From Paraburkholderia solitsugae (GTDB taxonomy: Bacteria > Pseudomonadota > Gammaproteobacteria > Burkholderiales > Burkholderiaceae): a DNA stretch of 64,000 nt. Under the pieces are notes generated by a model. That model was not told the origin of the DNA and ran no database searches. It was given only the letters and a program-made list of their open reading frames with translations. Location: NCBI RefSeq assembly GCF_013177695.1, contig NZ_WOEY01000122.1:1-64000 (forward strand), given 5' to 3'. A program made the position numbers and the translations under genes. Positions 33,171 through 41,763 of the stretch are shown piece by piece (positions within the stretch are counted from its first letter, which is position 1; each line of letters opens with the position of its first letter).

Positions 33171-34736
33171 ATGGAGATCCTGGATCAAAGTAGGCCACGT
33201 GCATGGCCCAGCGATATGACGAGACGCCTGTTCCGCGCGCTTTTTTTCGTGACCATCATCGCGGGTGGCGTACTTTTTTGGCTCGCCCCACATCCGCCGA
33301 TGGACGATCTGCCGCAACATGCGGCGCAAGTTGCGGCGCTGCACGACTTGCTGCTTGGCCAGTCGCCTTGGGACCAGCTACTCAGGATCAACCTGTTTAC
33401 GCCGTACGTGCTCGCTTACGGGCTGGCCACTGCTCTGTCGTTCCTGATGCCGGTCGGGGCAGCGCTCAAGCTCGTGCTGACGCTGTCCTTCTACGGATTC
33501 GTCGCCACCTATGTCGCGCTGAGAAGACGGTTCCACGCCGACGAGCGTCTGGACTGGCTGTGCGTGCCAGGATTTTTCGGCTTCGCATACGAATACGGGT
33601 TCTTTTCGTATCTCGTCGCTACGCCGATCGGAATGGGTTTCCTCCTGATCGCGCTCGATTATGCCGAGCAGCCCTCCTGGCGGCGGGGGGCAGTCCTACT
33701 CCTTGCTGACATCGGAGTGTTCTTCTCACACGGGTTACTGTTCGTGTTCGTCAATGCGATCGGAGGTACGTTCCTGCTGGTCCGCAATCATGGCGATTGG
33801 CGGCGGATCGTATGGTCGGTCTGGCCGTACGTCGCACTCGCCGCGCTGTGCGGCGTGTACGCGCTCTCGCATCACGACGTTGACCTGGCGCCAATGTATC
33901 CGTACAGGGTGCTATGGAGCATGAATCCGTTGATACGGTTTCTTTGTGCGATCGCCTATCCGTGGGGGATCACTCCGAACGTGTGGATGCTGGCCGTCAC
34001 CATGCTGATGTTCGCGGCCCCTTTCTGCATGGGCGCTCGATGGAGCCGGAACGGCATGGCTTTCGTGCCGCTCGCGGTCTTTGTGCTGGGATGGTTCTGC
34101 ATCCCGGCTTTCGCGATGAACACTAATTTTCTCTTTCATCGGTTCGCACTGTTCCTTCTCCCCTTTTATGCCTTGAATTTCTCGTCCGCCGAGCGTGACG
34201 ACGAGATGCGCGGGGACGATCGCCGCCTTGGGGTGTGGACGCAGATTGCTCTAGTAGCCGTTTGCGCAACCTTCCTCGGCGCGCAGGGCATGCGCGCGAT
34301 GCGCTTTGCAGACGAAAGCGCCGATTTCGATACCATCGCGGCGGAGGTCGAGCCCGCCCAGCGCGCCCTGAACATAACGTTCAACCTAAATAGTCCCGCG
34401 GCGAACAACCCCGTGGTCTATGACAACTTCGCGCTCTGGTACCAGGCGGATCACCACGGGCTTGTCGATTTCAATGCCGCCTGGTTCCCGCCGCAAATCG
34501 TCCGGTACCGGCTGGATCGGCTTCCTGCCGTCGGGCCTGCGGATGTGGCGCCGCAGCCGCTCTCCGCGACGTTCGACTGGTACCGGCACCAGGGCTGGAT
34601 GTACCGGTACTTCTTCGTTCGGCATACGTCGCCGATACCTGTCGGATTCTTTGCCAATCCGGACTGTCCGGTCGTGCTAGTAAAAACGGTGGGCACCTGG
34701 TCGGTCTATGAAAGGCAATCGTGTCGCCGCGGGTGA
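33171..34736 (+). CDS. Polytopic membrane protein, probable lipid-linked-sugar transferase
   Basis: A 521-residue protein with about ten membrane helices; GAGGAG sits five bases before the ATG. A loop after the first helix holds HPPMDDLPQHAAQVAALHDL, an acidic pair in the position where GT-C enzymes keep their catalytic aspartates, and a soluble C-terminal part (about 400-521) contains WYQADHHGLVDFNAAWFP. I do not recognise a named family. Between a GtrB-type enzyme and a flippase-like protein it would fit the enzyme that moves the sugar to its final acceptor on the periplasmic side. Function is inferred from layout and topology. Confidence 0.7.
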   Translation: MEILDQSRPRAWPSDMTRRLFRALFFVTIIAGGVLFWLAPHPPMDDLPQHAAQVAALHDLLLGQSPWDQLLRINLFTPYVLAYGLATALSFLMPVGAALKLVLTLSFYGFVATYVALRRRFHADERLDWLCVPGFFGFAYEYGFFSYLVATPIGMGFLLIALDYAEQPSWRRGAVLLLADIGVFFSHGLLFVFVNAIGGTFLLVRNHGDWRRIVWSVWPYVALAALCGVYALSHHDVDLAPMYPYRVLWSMNPLIRFLCAIAYPWGITPNVWMLAVTMLMFAAPFCMGARWSRNGMAFVPLAVFVLGWFCIPAFAMNTNFLFHRFALFLLPFYALNFSSAERDDEMRGDDRRLGVWTQIALVAVCATFLGAQGMRAMRFADESADFDTIAAEVEPAQRALNITFNLNSPAANNPVVYDNFALWYQADHHGLVDFNAAWFPPQIVRYRLDRLPAVGPADVAPQPLSATFDWYRHQGWMYRYFFVRHTSPIPVGFFANPDCPVVLVKTVGTWSVYERQSCRRG

Positions 34737-34765
34737 AATCTGGCAGACGTTGGCAAACTCAGGGA

Positions 34766-35563
34766 ATGAATGCGATGCTATTCAAATCGAATGGAATTGA
34801 CGAGGCGCGTAAATACGACGAGATTTTCTATCGCTATCAGCGTGAGGGGGCGATACGCTCCGCGCGATACGTGCTGCCGAAAGTGAACGCCGAATTGCAG
34901 CCGGGTAGCATCCTGGACGTTGGCTGTGGCGCGGGCGCGTGGCTCAGCGTACATTGCGAGCTCGGCATGCAGGACGTCGTTGGCATCGACGGCGATTATG
35001 TCGATCGCTCAGTTCTGATGTTCGATGAAAGTCACTTTTTCCCGAATGACATCTCGAAGCACTTTGATCTCGGCCGGACCTTCGATCTCGTCCAGTGTCT
35101 TGAGGTGGGCGAGCACGTGCCGAAAAGCTGCAGCAATGTCCTCGTCGAGAATCTGGTTCGGCACGGAAAACGCGTCCTGTTTTCCGCGGCGGTGCCAGGC
35201 CAGGGCGGTGAGAATCACATCAACGAACAGGGATACGATTACTGGCGCTACCTGTTCGCGAAACACGATTACGTGCTGTTCGATTTCGTCCGCCCGTTGA
35301 TCGGGGGGGACAAGCACGTCGAGCCCTGGTACCGGTACAACATTCTACTTTTTGCCCATGTCAGCGAGGCGGAACGGCTTTCGCCGCTAGTCGCGACGAC
35401 GGTCGTCAATAGGGACGAGCGGGTTAGGGACGTATCGCCCCTGACGTATCAGTGCAGAAAAATGCTGCTGCGATGGCTGCCGGTGAGCGTGAAGACGGAA
35501 ATTGCCGTCATGAAGAGCCGGCTCGTGGTGAGCAGACTCAAGAACAAAGAGGTCGGGTTGTGA
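34766..35563 (+). CDS. Class I SAM-dependent methyltransferase
   Basis: The product has 265 residues with the SAM motif I ILDVGCGAGAWL, motif II-like VVGIDGDYVDRS and the post-motif FDLVQCLEVGEHVPKSC found in sugar or O-antigen methyltransferases. The start is uncertain: ATG 34766 directly follows AGGGA, while ATG 34775 has better spacing; a GTG at 34721 would overlap the previous gene. The stop overlaps the next start (GTGA). It likely methylates the sugar assembled by this cassette or its carrier lipid. Confidence 0.8.
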   Translation: MNAMLFKSNGIDEARKYDEIFYRYQREGAIRSARYVLPKVNAELQPGSILDVGCGAGAWLSVHCELGMQDVVGIDGDYVDRSVLMFDESHFFPNDISKHFDLGRTFDLVQCLEVGEHVPKSCSNVLVENLVRHGKRVLFSAAVPGQGGENHINEQGYDYWRYLFAKHDYVLFDFVRPLIGGDKHVEPWYRYNILLFAHVSEAERLSPLVATTVVNRDERVRDVSPLTYQCRKMLLRWLPVSVKTEIAVMKSRLVVSRLKNKEVGL

Positions 35564-35898
35564 GGATTTCGATTTATCTGCCAATTTTGGCCGGGGTGTT
35601 GTTTGCCGCGATCGGGCAGGTCGCGCTCAAGGCGGGGGCCGACGGCAAACAGGCGCTCGTCGAGTTTTTCAACCCGTGGATAGTGTTCGGGCTGGTTTGC
35701 TACGGTGTCGGAACACTGCTCTGGATCTTCTCGCTGAGCCAGACAAGGCTTACCGTCGTTTATCCATTTACCGCGTTGACGTTCGTGTTGGTCTATGTCG
35801 CGGGGATTGTCGTATTCGGTGAGCACATTGGGTTCGCGCAGTGGCTCGGCGTCGCGCTGATTTTGGGCGGGTTATATCTCGTCGCGGTCGTTCAGTAA
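35560..35898 (+). CDS. Small EamA/EmrE-type membrane protein, flippase-like
   Basis: A 112-residue protein with four membrane helices starting at GTG inside the stop of the methyltransferase gene. The ends LPILAGVLFAAIGQVALKAG and GEHIGFAQWLGVALILGGLY match half-size EamA proteins such as ArnE/ArnF, which flip aminoarabinose-undecaprenyl phosphate. In this cassette it would flip the lipid-linked sugar made by the GT2 enzyme. Drug export, as in EmrE, is the alternative, but its neighbours argue for the glycolipid role. Confidence 0.82.
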   Translation: MRISIYLPILAGVLFAAIGQVALKAGADGKQALVEFFNPWIVFGLVCYGVGTLLWIFSLSQTRLTVVYPFTALTFVLVYVAGIVVFGEHIGFAQWLGVALILGGLYLVAVVQ

Positions 35899-35973
35899 AT
35901 GTTCGCGCCATCGGGGAGCGGGCTAGAGTGACCGTTTTCGTTCGATCGATCAGCCGTTGCGAAGGTCCGCTCG

Positions 35974-36005
35974 GGGTCGCTATGCAAATATCCACATAGC
36001 GACCC
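35974..36005. other. Perfect 11-base inverted repeat downstream of the cassette
   Basis: GGGTCGCTATG (35974-35984) and CATAGCGACCC (35995-36005) form a perfect stem with a 10-base loop, 76 bases after the flippase stop. No T-run follows, so it may be an operator or a terminator variant. Confidence 0.45.
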
Positions 36006-36143
36006 GAAGCGGCCCAACGCGCTGCTGGTGGAGCGAATCCAGAACGCGTGTCGTCGCGAGGGCAAACTAAACGCACCTTAATTCTCAATCGCGCAAAGAT
36101 GCTATCTTTGAACCGTCTACCCAATATCAGCCGGGAGCGCGCT

Positions 36144-36989
36144 ATGGTGGAAGACAAAGGTGATGTCGACGATCATTGGCACGTAAGCGCAGCTTGCTTC
36201 AACTGCGGCGCGGTTCGAACGGCCGCTCCCAATCTGTTCATCGAGCGAAACGGCGCTTCGGCGTTTGCTCACCAGCCTGCCAGTGAACAAGAAACAGAAG
36301 ATGCGTGGCGAGGCGTCCTCATTTGTCCGGTGGCTGCCGTTCGGCCGCCAAAGGGTTTGAAGACGCCGACAGGCCTCTTCCCGCAAGCCTTGGCTCCCGG
36401 CGTGTGGAGGCTCGGGTATAACGCCCGCTCTTCGTACGGCGCTCACAGCTACATCACGGTTGCAGGCGGGCTGCGTCTGATGATCGACGGGCCGCGCTGG
36501 TCCGGCCACCTCGAGCGCTGGATCGCGGAAGCCGGAGGATTGGATCATATCTTGCTGACCCACCGCGACGATGTCGCGGACGCGGGCATCTATGCGAAGC
36601 GCTTTGGCGCCCGCGTCTGGATCCATGCAAAGGACGCCGATGGCGCTCCGTTCGTCACTGACGTAATCACGGGTGATCTGGCGCATGAGATGTTGCCGGG
36701 CGTTCGGGTCATTCCGATGGCGGGACATACACGGGGAAGCGTCATGTTCCTCATCAACCACGCCCTTTTCTCTGGAGACTCACTGTGCTGGGATTTCCGC
36801 AGGCACGCTTTGCATGCCTTTCGAGACGCCTGCTGGTACGACTGGTCGACCCAACTTCGCTCCCTCGAGCGACTCGTTCACGAAAGCTTCAGTGGCGTGT
36901 TCGCCGGACATGGCGGAAGTATCATTCTGGATGCAGCGACTATGCAGCGCGAACTGCGAGCGTTTCTCGATACGGTAAAAGCGGACTGA
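36144..36989 (+). CDS. Ferredoxin-like domain fused to a metallo-beta-lactamase-fold hydrolase
   Basis: A 281-residue protein. The N-terminal 65 residues show CFNCGAVRTAAPNLF and, further on, CPVAAVRPP, a cysteine pattern of small 4Fe-4S ferredoxins. Then comes an MBL fold: SYITVAGGLRLMIDGP, LTHRDDVADA, VIPMAGHTRGS, LFSGDSLC and FAGHGG. The usual HxHxDH is altered to THRDDVAD, so one metal ligand differs, but the downstream His and Asp are kept. Start at 36144 is backed by GGGAG; upstream frame lacks a site. Substrate unknown; the iron-sulfur part hints at a redox-linked hydrolase. Confidence 0.75.
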   Translation: MVEDKGDVDDHWHVSAACFNCGAVRTAAPNLFIERNGASAFAHQPASEQETEDAWRGVLICPVAAVRPPKGLKTPTGLFPQALAPGVWRLGYNARSSYGAHSYITVAGGLRLMIDGPRWSGHLERWIAEAGGLDHILLTHRDDVADAGIYAKRFGARVWIHAKDADGAPFVTDVITGDLAHEMLPGVRVIPMAGHTRGSVMFLINHALFSGDSLCWDFRRHALHAFRDACWYDWSTQLRSLERLVHESFSGVFAGHGGSIILDAATMQRELRAFLDTVKAD

Positions 36990-37162
36990 GACTTTCCCGG
37001 TAAGTAGATCGCAGTGCCGCGTTGGAGGAGCAAATTCCCTAGGCGATTGGCAGTCAGACACGGTTTTCTCGCTTTTGTTACCTATGCCAGTGCCACGTGA
37101 ACGGCGGCTTCCGAGGAGATTGTGTTGATCCAGGCGGAAAAACCGATCAAGCAAGCCAGCTG

Positions 37163-38149
37163 TTACCGCATTGTCTGGCCCTTCAGGCGACGCACCGTAC
37201 AAGCAAAACGCTTCACGAGGCGCTCGACTCCCAGAGCGCGGGCGATCCATTTCAAGGCAAAGCGCGCGCGGCCACGCAAGTGCGCCGCTTGCACGCGGCG
37301 CCAGAAGCGCTGCGGCACGAATCCGGCAGAACGCGCTTCTTTCTCAAGCAACGCCTTGCCGCCCGGCAGATGGATGAACGAACAGGCGCGAAACCACCGC
37401 AGATCGCGATAATTATTGCCAGGCCAATGGCGGCCTACCGCCTGGTAAGCACCGACCTCGACAATTCCCTGTCCTTCATCGGCCAGCGCGTTCAGTGTCG
37501 CCGAGATAAACGCCTCGTCACCGTGATGCCCCAACCGGTCAATTTCACCGACATATCGCGTGTAAGTGCTACGCGCGCGCAGCACCAGCCGGCGCAGCGC
37601 CTCGGGTGTGCCCAGCAGGAACTCACCGCCGTACCAGCGCGGATTCCTGAAGCGCTGGCCCGCGACGATTTCGAGATCGGCGACAACCTTTTCGCTCCCA
37701 TACGCCGGAAATACCTGATCGGAAATGTCAAACGCGCCGAGACCTGCTTCAGCGCATCGCCCGATCAGCTTCTGCTCGAGTGGCCGCATCGCCACCATAT
37801 CCGTGTCGAGTAGCAGCAGCATGGTGTCGGCGGGTAACGCGCCGGCGACCTGGTCCAGCAGATCCAGTTTGAAATGCGCCGCATAGAACGGTGTGTCCTT
37901 CGACAATTCGATGGTCGCGTTCAACCTCATCAGCGACGGACGCTTCTCCGGTGCGATGCTGTCGAGCCGTCGCGCGACTTCGGCGGGTGCGTTGCTCATG
38001 ATGGTCAGCGTGGGCATGCCCATCTGCCGCAAACTGTTGTTCAGGCAGATCGCCTGGTTCACGTACGACAGAGGGTCGCGATTCGTTGCATTGGGACCGG
38101 GGCGCGCATCGAGATCCACATAAACCAGCGTGCAGGGGAAAAAGTTCAC
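37163..38149 (-). CDS. DxD glycosyltransferase-like protein
   Basis: The 328-residue protein starts with a strand CTLVYVDLDAR and contains a GT-A style nucleotide-sugar core with MLLLLDTDMVAMRPL (DxD metal site) and RWYGGEFLLGTPEAL, as in GT8-like enzymes; a histidine-acidic stretch LGHHGDEAFI follows. The basic tail (RRVQAAHLRGRARF) may bind membranes. No signal peptide, so it acts in the cytoplasm. It converges with the MBL gene and stands alone. Likely an envelope polysaccharide enzyme; the family number is uncertain. Confidence 0.65.
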   Translation of the reverse strand: MNFFPCTLVYVDLDARPGPNATNRDPLSYVNQAICLNNSLRQMGMPTLTIMSNAPAEVARRLDSIAPEKRPSLMRLNATIELSKDTPFYAAHFKLDLLDQVAGALPADTMLLLLDTDMVAMRPLEQKLIGRCAEAGLGAFDISDQVFPAYGSEKVVADLEIVAGQRFRNPRWYGGEFLLGTPEALRRLVLRARSTYTRYVGEIDRLGHHGDEAFISATLNALADEGQGIVEVGAYQAVGRHWPGNNYRDLRWFRACSFIHLPGGKALLEKEARSAGFVPQRFWRRVQAAHLRGRARFALKWIARALGVERLVKRFACTVRRLKGQTMR

Positions 38150-38346
38150 GTTGCTCCTGAAGGGTCAACACTGTTCTTCCATCCATTTGGCAGGCTCCGG
38201 CTTTTCCGGGCGCTACCTTCACTGTGCGGTCGTCGCAGCGCGATTACGCTTTACCGCAGCGTCTCATACTCCTCCCTACAGTAACCTTTGACGCGACCGG
38301 TCAACCAGGATCTCCAGACCGAGACTCATCAGGCGTCGTCAATGGA

Positions 38347-38364
38347 AACACCCGCAAGGGTGTT
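38347..38364 (-). terminator. Hairpin overlapping the stop of the interrupted small gene
   Basis: AACACCC-GCAA-GGGTGTT forms a perfect 7-base stem with a stable tetraloop; on the minus strand it is followed by TTTCC. It begins within the TGA of the frame above. Confidence 0.5.
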
Positions 38365-38684
38365 CATGGAACGAACCACGCATCGAGCACCCCTGACTGG
38401 GTGGCAAGGTAGTCGACCATCGCGGGTAACGTTTCGTCCCGCGTTCCGGCAAAGACCAGACTGAGTTCCTCAAAACCCGCCTTGCGGTCAGAACGTGCGC
38501 GGGTCCGTACCAAGTGCGAGATGTACGGTCGAATCAACTGCCACAGCGTGGCGACCCGGAGCTACCCTGTCTGGCAGCGAACTGACAGGGTCCAAAGTCC
38601 GTCCGCAAAGCCACCGGAATCGCGGAGGACGCCAGGCACGACGATCAGTGCGGGACGATGTCGTGGGGCGGGAGTGTGGTTCAT
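38364..38684 (-). pseudogene. Small gene interrupted by an in-frame TAG
   Basis: Read leftward from ATG 38684 the frame gives MNHTPAPRHRPALIVVPGVL, goes on to TLSVRCQTG, meets TAG (38562-38564) and then continues RVATLWQLIRPYISHLVRTR, ending SGVLDAWFVP with TGA at 38364. The second half looks like genuine protein and its stop lies in a short intrinsic terminator. Without the TAG the product would be about 106 residues. I do not recognise it. No strong ribosome site precedes the ATG, so the true start may be elsewhere. Confidence 0.4.
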
Positions 38685-38871
38685 TGCTGGCAGTAAAAGT
38701 TACAAGGATTCGTAGGATCGGAGCTTCACCGGACCGGCGCTCGCTCCGTGTTTGTCCGCACCCGCGGCGTCCGGCCGTCCCCTGTCACGCCTCCTTCACG
38801 CAGGAATTGCACCAGCCCTTTGCGTTGACGAGCTTGCCGGACACGCCGATCGCAGAGATACAGCGTCCAGC

Positions 38872-39159
38872 TTACGGCGTTACGTTGAGCTGCAAGAGCA
38901 GGTCCTTGCGAACTGCGCTCGCAGCTTCGGGACTCCGCCTTTCCTCGAGGCGACGAGCGAGGAGTTCAACGAACACAGAAAAATCCTGCGCTCCGTGGCA
39001 CTCCACAAATTCACTAAACGTTTCGGCGATCGCTGCCCGTTGCGTGGCGAATGACTGCGTACTGGCAATGTGCGAACTGGCCCGCGCCAGTTCAACGAAA
39101 TACTCAATCTGACAACGCACCAGATCTACAGCGGAGGGATGTTTTGCTCCAGATGGCAT
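38872..39159 (-). CDS. Small helical protein, phasin-like
   Basis: A 95-residue protein starting at MPSGAKHPSAVDL (39159), preceded by GGGAGAA. The sequence is helical throughout (QIEYFVELARASSHIASTQS, then AAIAETFSEFVECHGAQDF) with the amphipathic pattern of phasins, which coat polyhydroxyalkanoate granules; the resemblance is general rather than a specific motif. It is shorter than most phasins. A longer upstream frame exists but lacks a ribosome site. Confidence 0.5.
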   Translation of the reverse strand: MPSGAKHPSAVDLVRCQIEYFVELARASSHIASTQSFATQRAAIAETFSEFVECHGAQDFSVFVELLARRLEERRSPEAASAVRKDLLLQLNVTP

Positions 39160-39494
39160 GGTCTTCTCCCACGTTTCGGTAGCCCGCAACCCGGTCTGCT
39201 TTTCAGGCTTGCAGCACATCGCGAGCCACGATGGGGATGGCAGTCTCAGGACGGAAAACAGAGCTGGCACCATCCCGCATATCCGGAGAGGACGGCGTCT
39301 TTAACGCAAGCCTCATCCGGTCCTCGGAATCTCATTCGTCGTAGGCAGCCATGACAAGCCACATGTCGCGTTCACCGTTGCAGATTTCAGCTGCCAATGC
39401 ATGTGGGTCTCCCGGAGATGTCATGTACGACTGCGGAATACAGCCTAGGCACTGTGCTGTGCGTGACGCCTCCGGGCCACCCCCAGTTGCCCTG
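39160..39494. other. Gene-free region upstream of the phasin-like gene
   Basis: I see no gene in these 335 bases. The part next to 39160 presumably holds the promoter of the phasin-like gene; no clear consensus is visible. Confidence 0.35.
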
Positions 39495-39695
39495 TCACTG
39501 GCTTGCGCCCGACGCTGCTGCCGCGCTATCCGGGCTCATGGCTCCGGCAGATGCAGGGTTGTTCATCATTCCGCTAGCCCCTGTCGCCGCGCTGCCGGCA
39601 TCGGTGCTGTTATCCGCCCGTTTGCATCCGGGCGTACCCATCGCCAGCAGTGCGACCGACGCCGCGATTGCAATGTGTTTCCTGGTGAGTTTCAT
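39495..39695 (-). CDS. Small exported Ser/Ala-rich protein
   Basis: A 66-residue product starting at MKLTRKHIAIAASVALLAMG (39695) with AGGAGG upstream. The hydrophobic segment ends GTPGC, so the protein is exported, perhaps as a lipoprotein although the residues before Cys are not a standard lipobox. The remainder is low-complexity (S, A, G, N, D). Similar tiny proteins are common in Burkholderia; the function is unknown. The longer upstream frame runs through intergenic DNA. Confidence 0.6.
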   Translation of the reverse strand: MKLTRKHIAIAASVALLAMGTPGCKRADNSTDAGSAATGASGMMNNPASAGAMSPDSAAAASGASQ

Positions 39696-39929
39696 CGCCC
39701 ATTCCTCCTGGGACTGGTTAGAACCCGGACCTGGTCGTCGGATTAGCAGCACCATGGACTTCAGCCGGTCATCGGGAAAACAGCAAATTGCGTGCCTCAC
39801 ATTCAACGGCACCCATCGATCGTGGATAGTGCGAAACGAATTCGGCGCTTCAAGAATTCCGGCCATGCGGGCCGAGCCGATCAGGCGATACATCGCAGCG
39901 GCGTTTTTGCCACCTGAGTCTGCGCTAGC

Positions 39930-39962
39930 GAATAAAGATCGGCCCATCCTGCCGGATGGGCC
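39930..39962 (-). terminator. Terminator of the small gene at 40044-40331
   Basis: GGCCCATCC (39941-39949) pairs perfectly with GGATGGGCC (39954-39962) across a 4-base loop. On the minus strand it is followed by GATCTTTATT, so it ends leftward transcription from the gene at 40044. Confidence 0.65.
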
Positions 39963-40043
39963 GGAGCGTTGAGATCAACTTGAACGCTGGGACCGATGTC
40001 ATTCTCCGATTAGTCTGGTGACGGCATGACGTATACCGGTTTT

Positions 40044-40331
40044 TCATCTGGCCGGAGTCTCGGTCGGGAGATCGTTGTGCGATACCGCTGGATCAGCGTC
40101 CGTACTGGCGATGCTCCCGTTGTGCTTGTCGATCCACACAATCGCGCACTGATACGCGGCCTGGATCGCATCGTCCTGATTTTCGAACCAGGCAAGATTG
40201 CGCTCGATGTGCATTTCAGCGTCCGCATCATCATCAGGCGACGCGCGGATCAGTCGCGCGTGCGCAAAGAACTGACCCAGCAAGAAATCCGGGGTCGCGT
40301 CAATGACCCAGCCGCGGTACTCGAACTCCAT
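40044..40331 (-). CDS. Small acidic protein of unknown function
   Basis: A 95-residue protein with GGAGGTAATC directly before the ATG, a near-ideal ribosome site. It begins MEFEYRGWVIDATPDFLLGQ and continues with ERNLAWFENQDDAIQAAYQC, an alpha/beta pattern with conserved-looking tryptophans seen in small Burkholderia proteins of unknown role. No signal peptide. A terminator follows. Confidence 0.65.
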   Translation of the reverse strand: MEFEYRGWVIDATPDFLLGQFFAHARLIRASPDDDADAEMHIERNLAWFENQDDAIQAAYQCAIVWIDKHNGSIASTDADPAVSHNDLPTETPAR

Positions 40332-40991
40332 GATTACCTCCGATACTTAGCTAATCGAAATTCGAAAAGACGAAGCATGGATTCGTCACGTCGTAATCGC
40401 TAAAACCTCCTTGGTCTGTTTCGTCCGGTTGGGTGCCTTAGTGGTGGAGCGGGAAGCACATCGAACCCGCGCAGTCGATACCGTTTTAGGCGTTTCCACG
40501 ATGCGCGCCAGAATTTCTATCGTGGGACCGGAGCAGAGAGGGTGCTCGCTGGACTCGTCACTGGCGCACACGGGGACCTCCACTTGTCAGCCATGCTAGC
40601 GCCGGCAGGATTCAACGCATCAGCATTTTTGTAAGAAATTTTTGAATTTGTAAATTCTCAAACGCGGCCGGCGCGCGCTGACTCCAGCAGAGTACCGCTG
40701 CCTGTTGCGCAGCCAAGATCCTCAGATTTAATGATGAAAAAAATGGTTCGACCGCTGTTACAAACGAAGTTTTTTGTCTTGAAGCGAGCAATGGCGAACG
40801 ATATCTTCAAGCACGAATATTGCTAAACGGTAAGAACGCTGACAAACCGTAATTGCGCAGACAGTCGGGTGCAATTCAAACGCCACCAGGCTTGTCCAAG
40901 CAATGTGGCCCTGCTATCGACGCGCCGTTATGGCCGGAACGAAACGAATAGCGCACCTCATGCATGGGCCGCTCTTTCCGAGGGAGGAATC
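40332..40991. other. Long A+T-richer intergenic region
   Basis: About 660 bases between divergent genes. The stretch 40620-40860 is notably richer in A and T (TTTGTAAGAAATTTTTGAAT, ATGATGAAAAAAATGG) than its surroundings and may hold promoters or a binding site for a silencing protein. No gene is supported. Confidence 0.4.
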
Positions 40992-41696
40992 GTGCAAAAG
41001 AAAATCGTCATTCGAGCCATCGCGGGAGGCGTTTGCCTGATGGCGCTGTCCGGCGCGGCGTTCGCTCAATCGCTGGCGTATACGAATCAGCCCGTGGACG
41101 TTTATGCGGGTCCGTCCGGGGACTATCCGGTGGTCGCGCAAGTGCCGCCGAGCGCGCAGCTCACGGTGTACGGCTGCGTTGATGACTACAGTTGGTGCGA
41201 CGTCGGAGCGCCCGGACTGCGCGGCTGGGTCTACGGCGAATATCTCGACTATCCGTACCAGGGTACCGAGGTGCCGATCATGACTTACGGCGTGCAGATC
41301 GGGCTGCCGATCGTGGCGTTCTCGTTCGGCACTTACTGGGATCACTACTATCGCGGCCAGCCTTGGTATAACGACCGGGACCGGTGGGCGAATCATCCGC
41401 CGCCGATGCGGGGCGGTCCGCCGCCGCATGGTGGTCCGCCGGCGGCGGGCGGTCCGGCTATGAACCCGAGGCCGGTCATGCACGGCGGCCCGCAGCCGCA
41501 ACCCCAGCCGGGGTACGCTCATGGGCCGGTGCAGCCGCAGCCGGGATACGCGCACGGGCCTGCGCAGCCACCCGGGCAAATGAAGGGCGCTCCTCAGGGA
41601 CAGGCTGCCGTGCACCCGGGCGGTCCGTCCGGTGAGCACGGCGGCGAGGCGCGCGGCGGCAATGAAGACCGAAATCATCCGCAGGATAACCATTAG
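40992..41696 (+). CDS. Exported SH3-domain protein with Pro/Gly-rich tail
   Basis: The 234-residue protein starts at GTG with AGGGAGGA upstream. The signal peptide (KKIVIRAIAGGVCLMALSGA, cleavage after AFA) is followed by a bacterial SH3 domain (QPVDVYAGPSGDYPVVAQVP, VYGCVDDYSWCDVG, RGWVYGEYL) containing two cysteines. A proline/glycine/histidine-rich tail with repeats of (P)QPxPGYAHGP makes up the second half. Such proteins sit at the cell wall or outer membrane; the SH3 part may contact peptidoglycan. Confidence 0.75.
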   Translation: MQKKIVIRAIAGGVCLMALSGAAFAQSLAYTNQPVDVYAGPSGDYPVVAQVPPSAQLTVYGCVDDYSWCDVGAPGLRGWVYGEYLDYPYQGTEVPIMTYGVQIGLPIVAFSFGTYWDHYYRGQPWYNDRDRWANHPPPMRGGPPPHGGPPAAGGPAMNPRPVMHGGPQPQPQPGYAHGPVQPQPGYAHGPAQPPGQMKGAPQGQAAVHPGGPSGEHGGEARGGNEDRNHPQDNH

Positions 41697-41763
41697 CGAT
41701 TGAACGCTTTTCGCCCGCCACCGCTTCGCGATCGCATGGCAACGCGCCAGGCGCCCATGCCGC

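Noticed and set aside
38495..39112. Plus-strand frame across the phasin-like gene and the TAG-interrupted gene
   Set aside because: Both minus-strand readings look like protein and have start or terminator signals; the plus-strand reading is Arg/Ser-rich.
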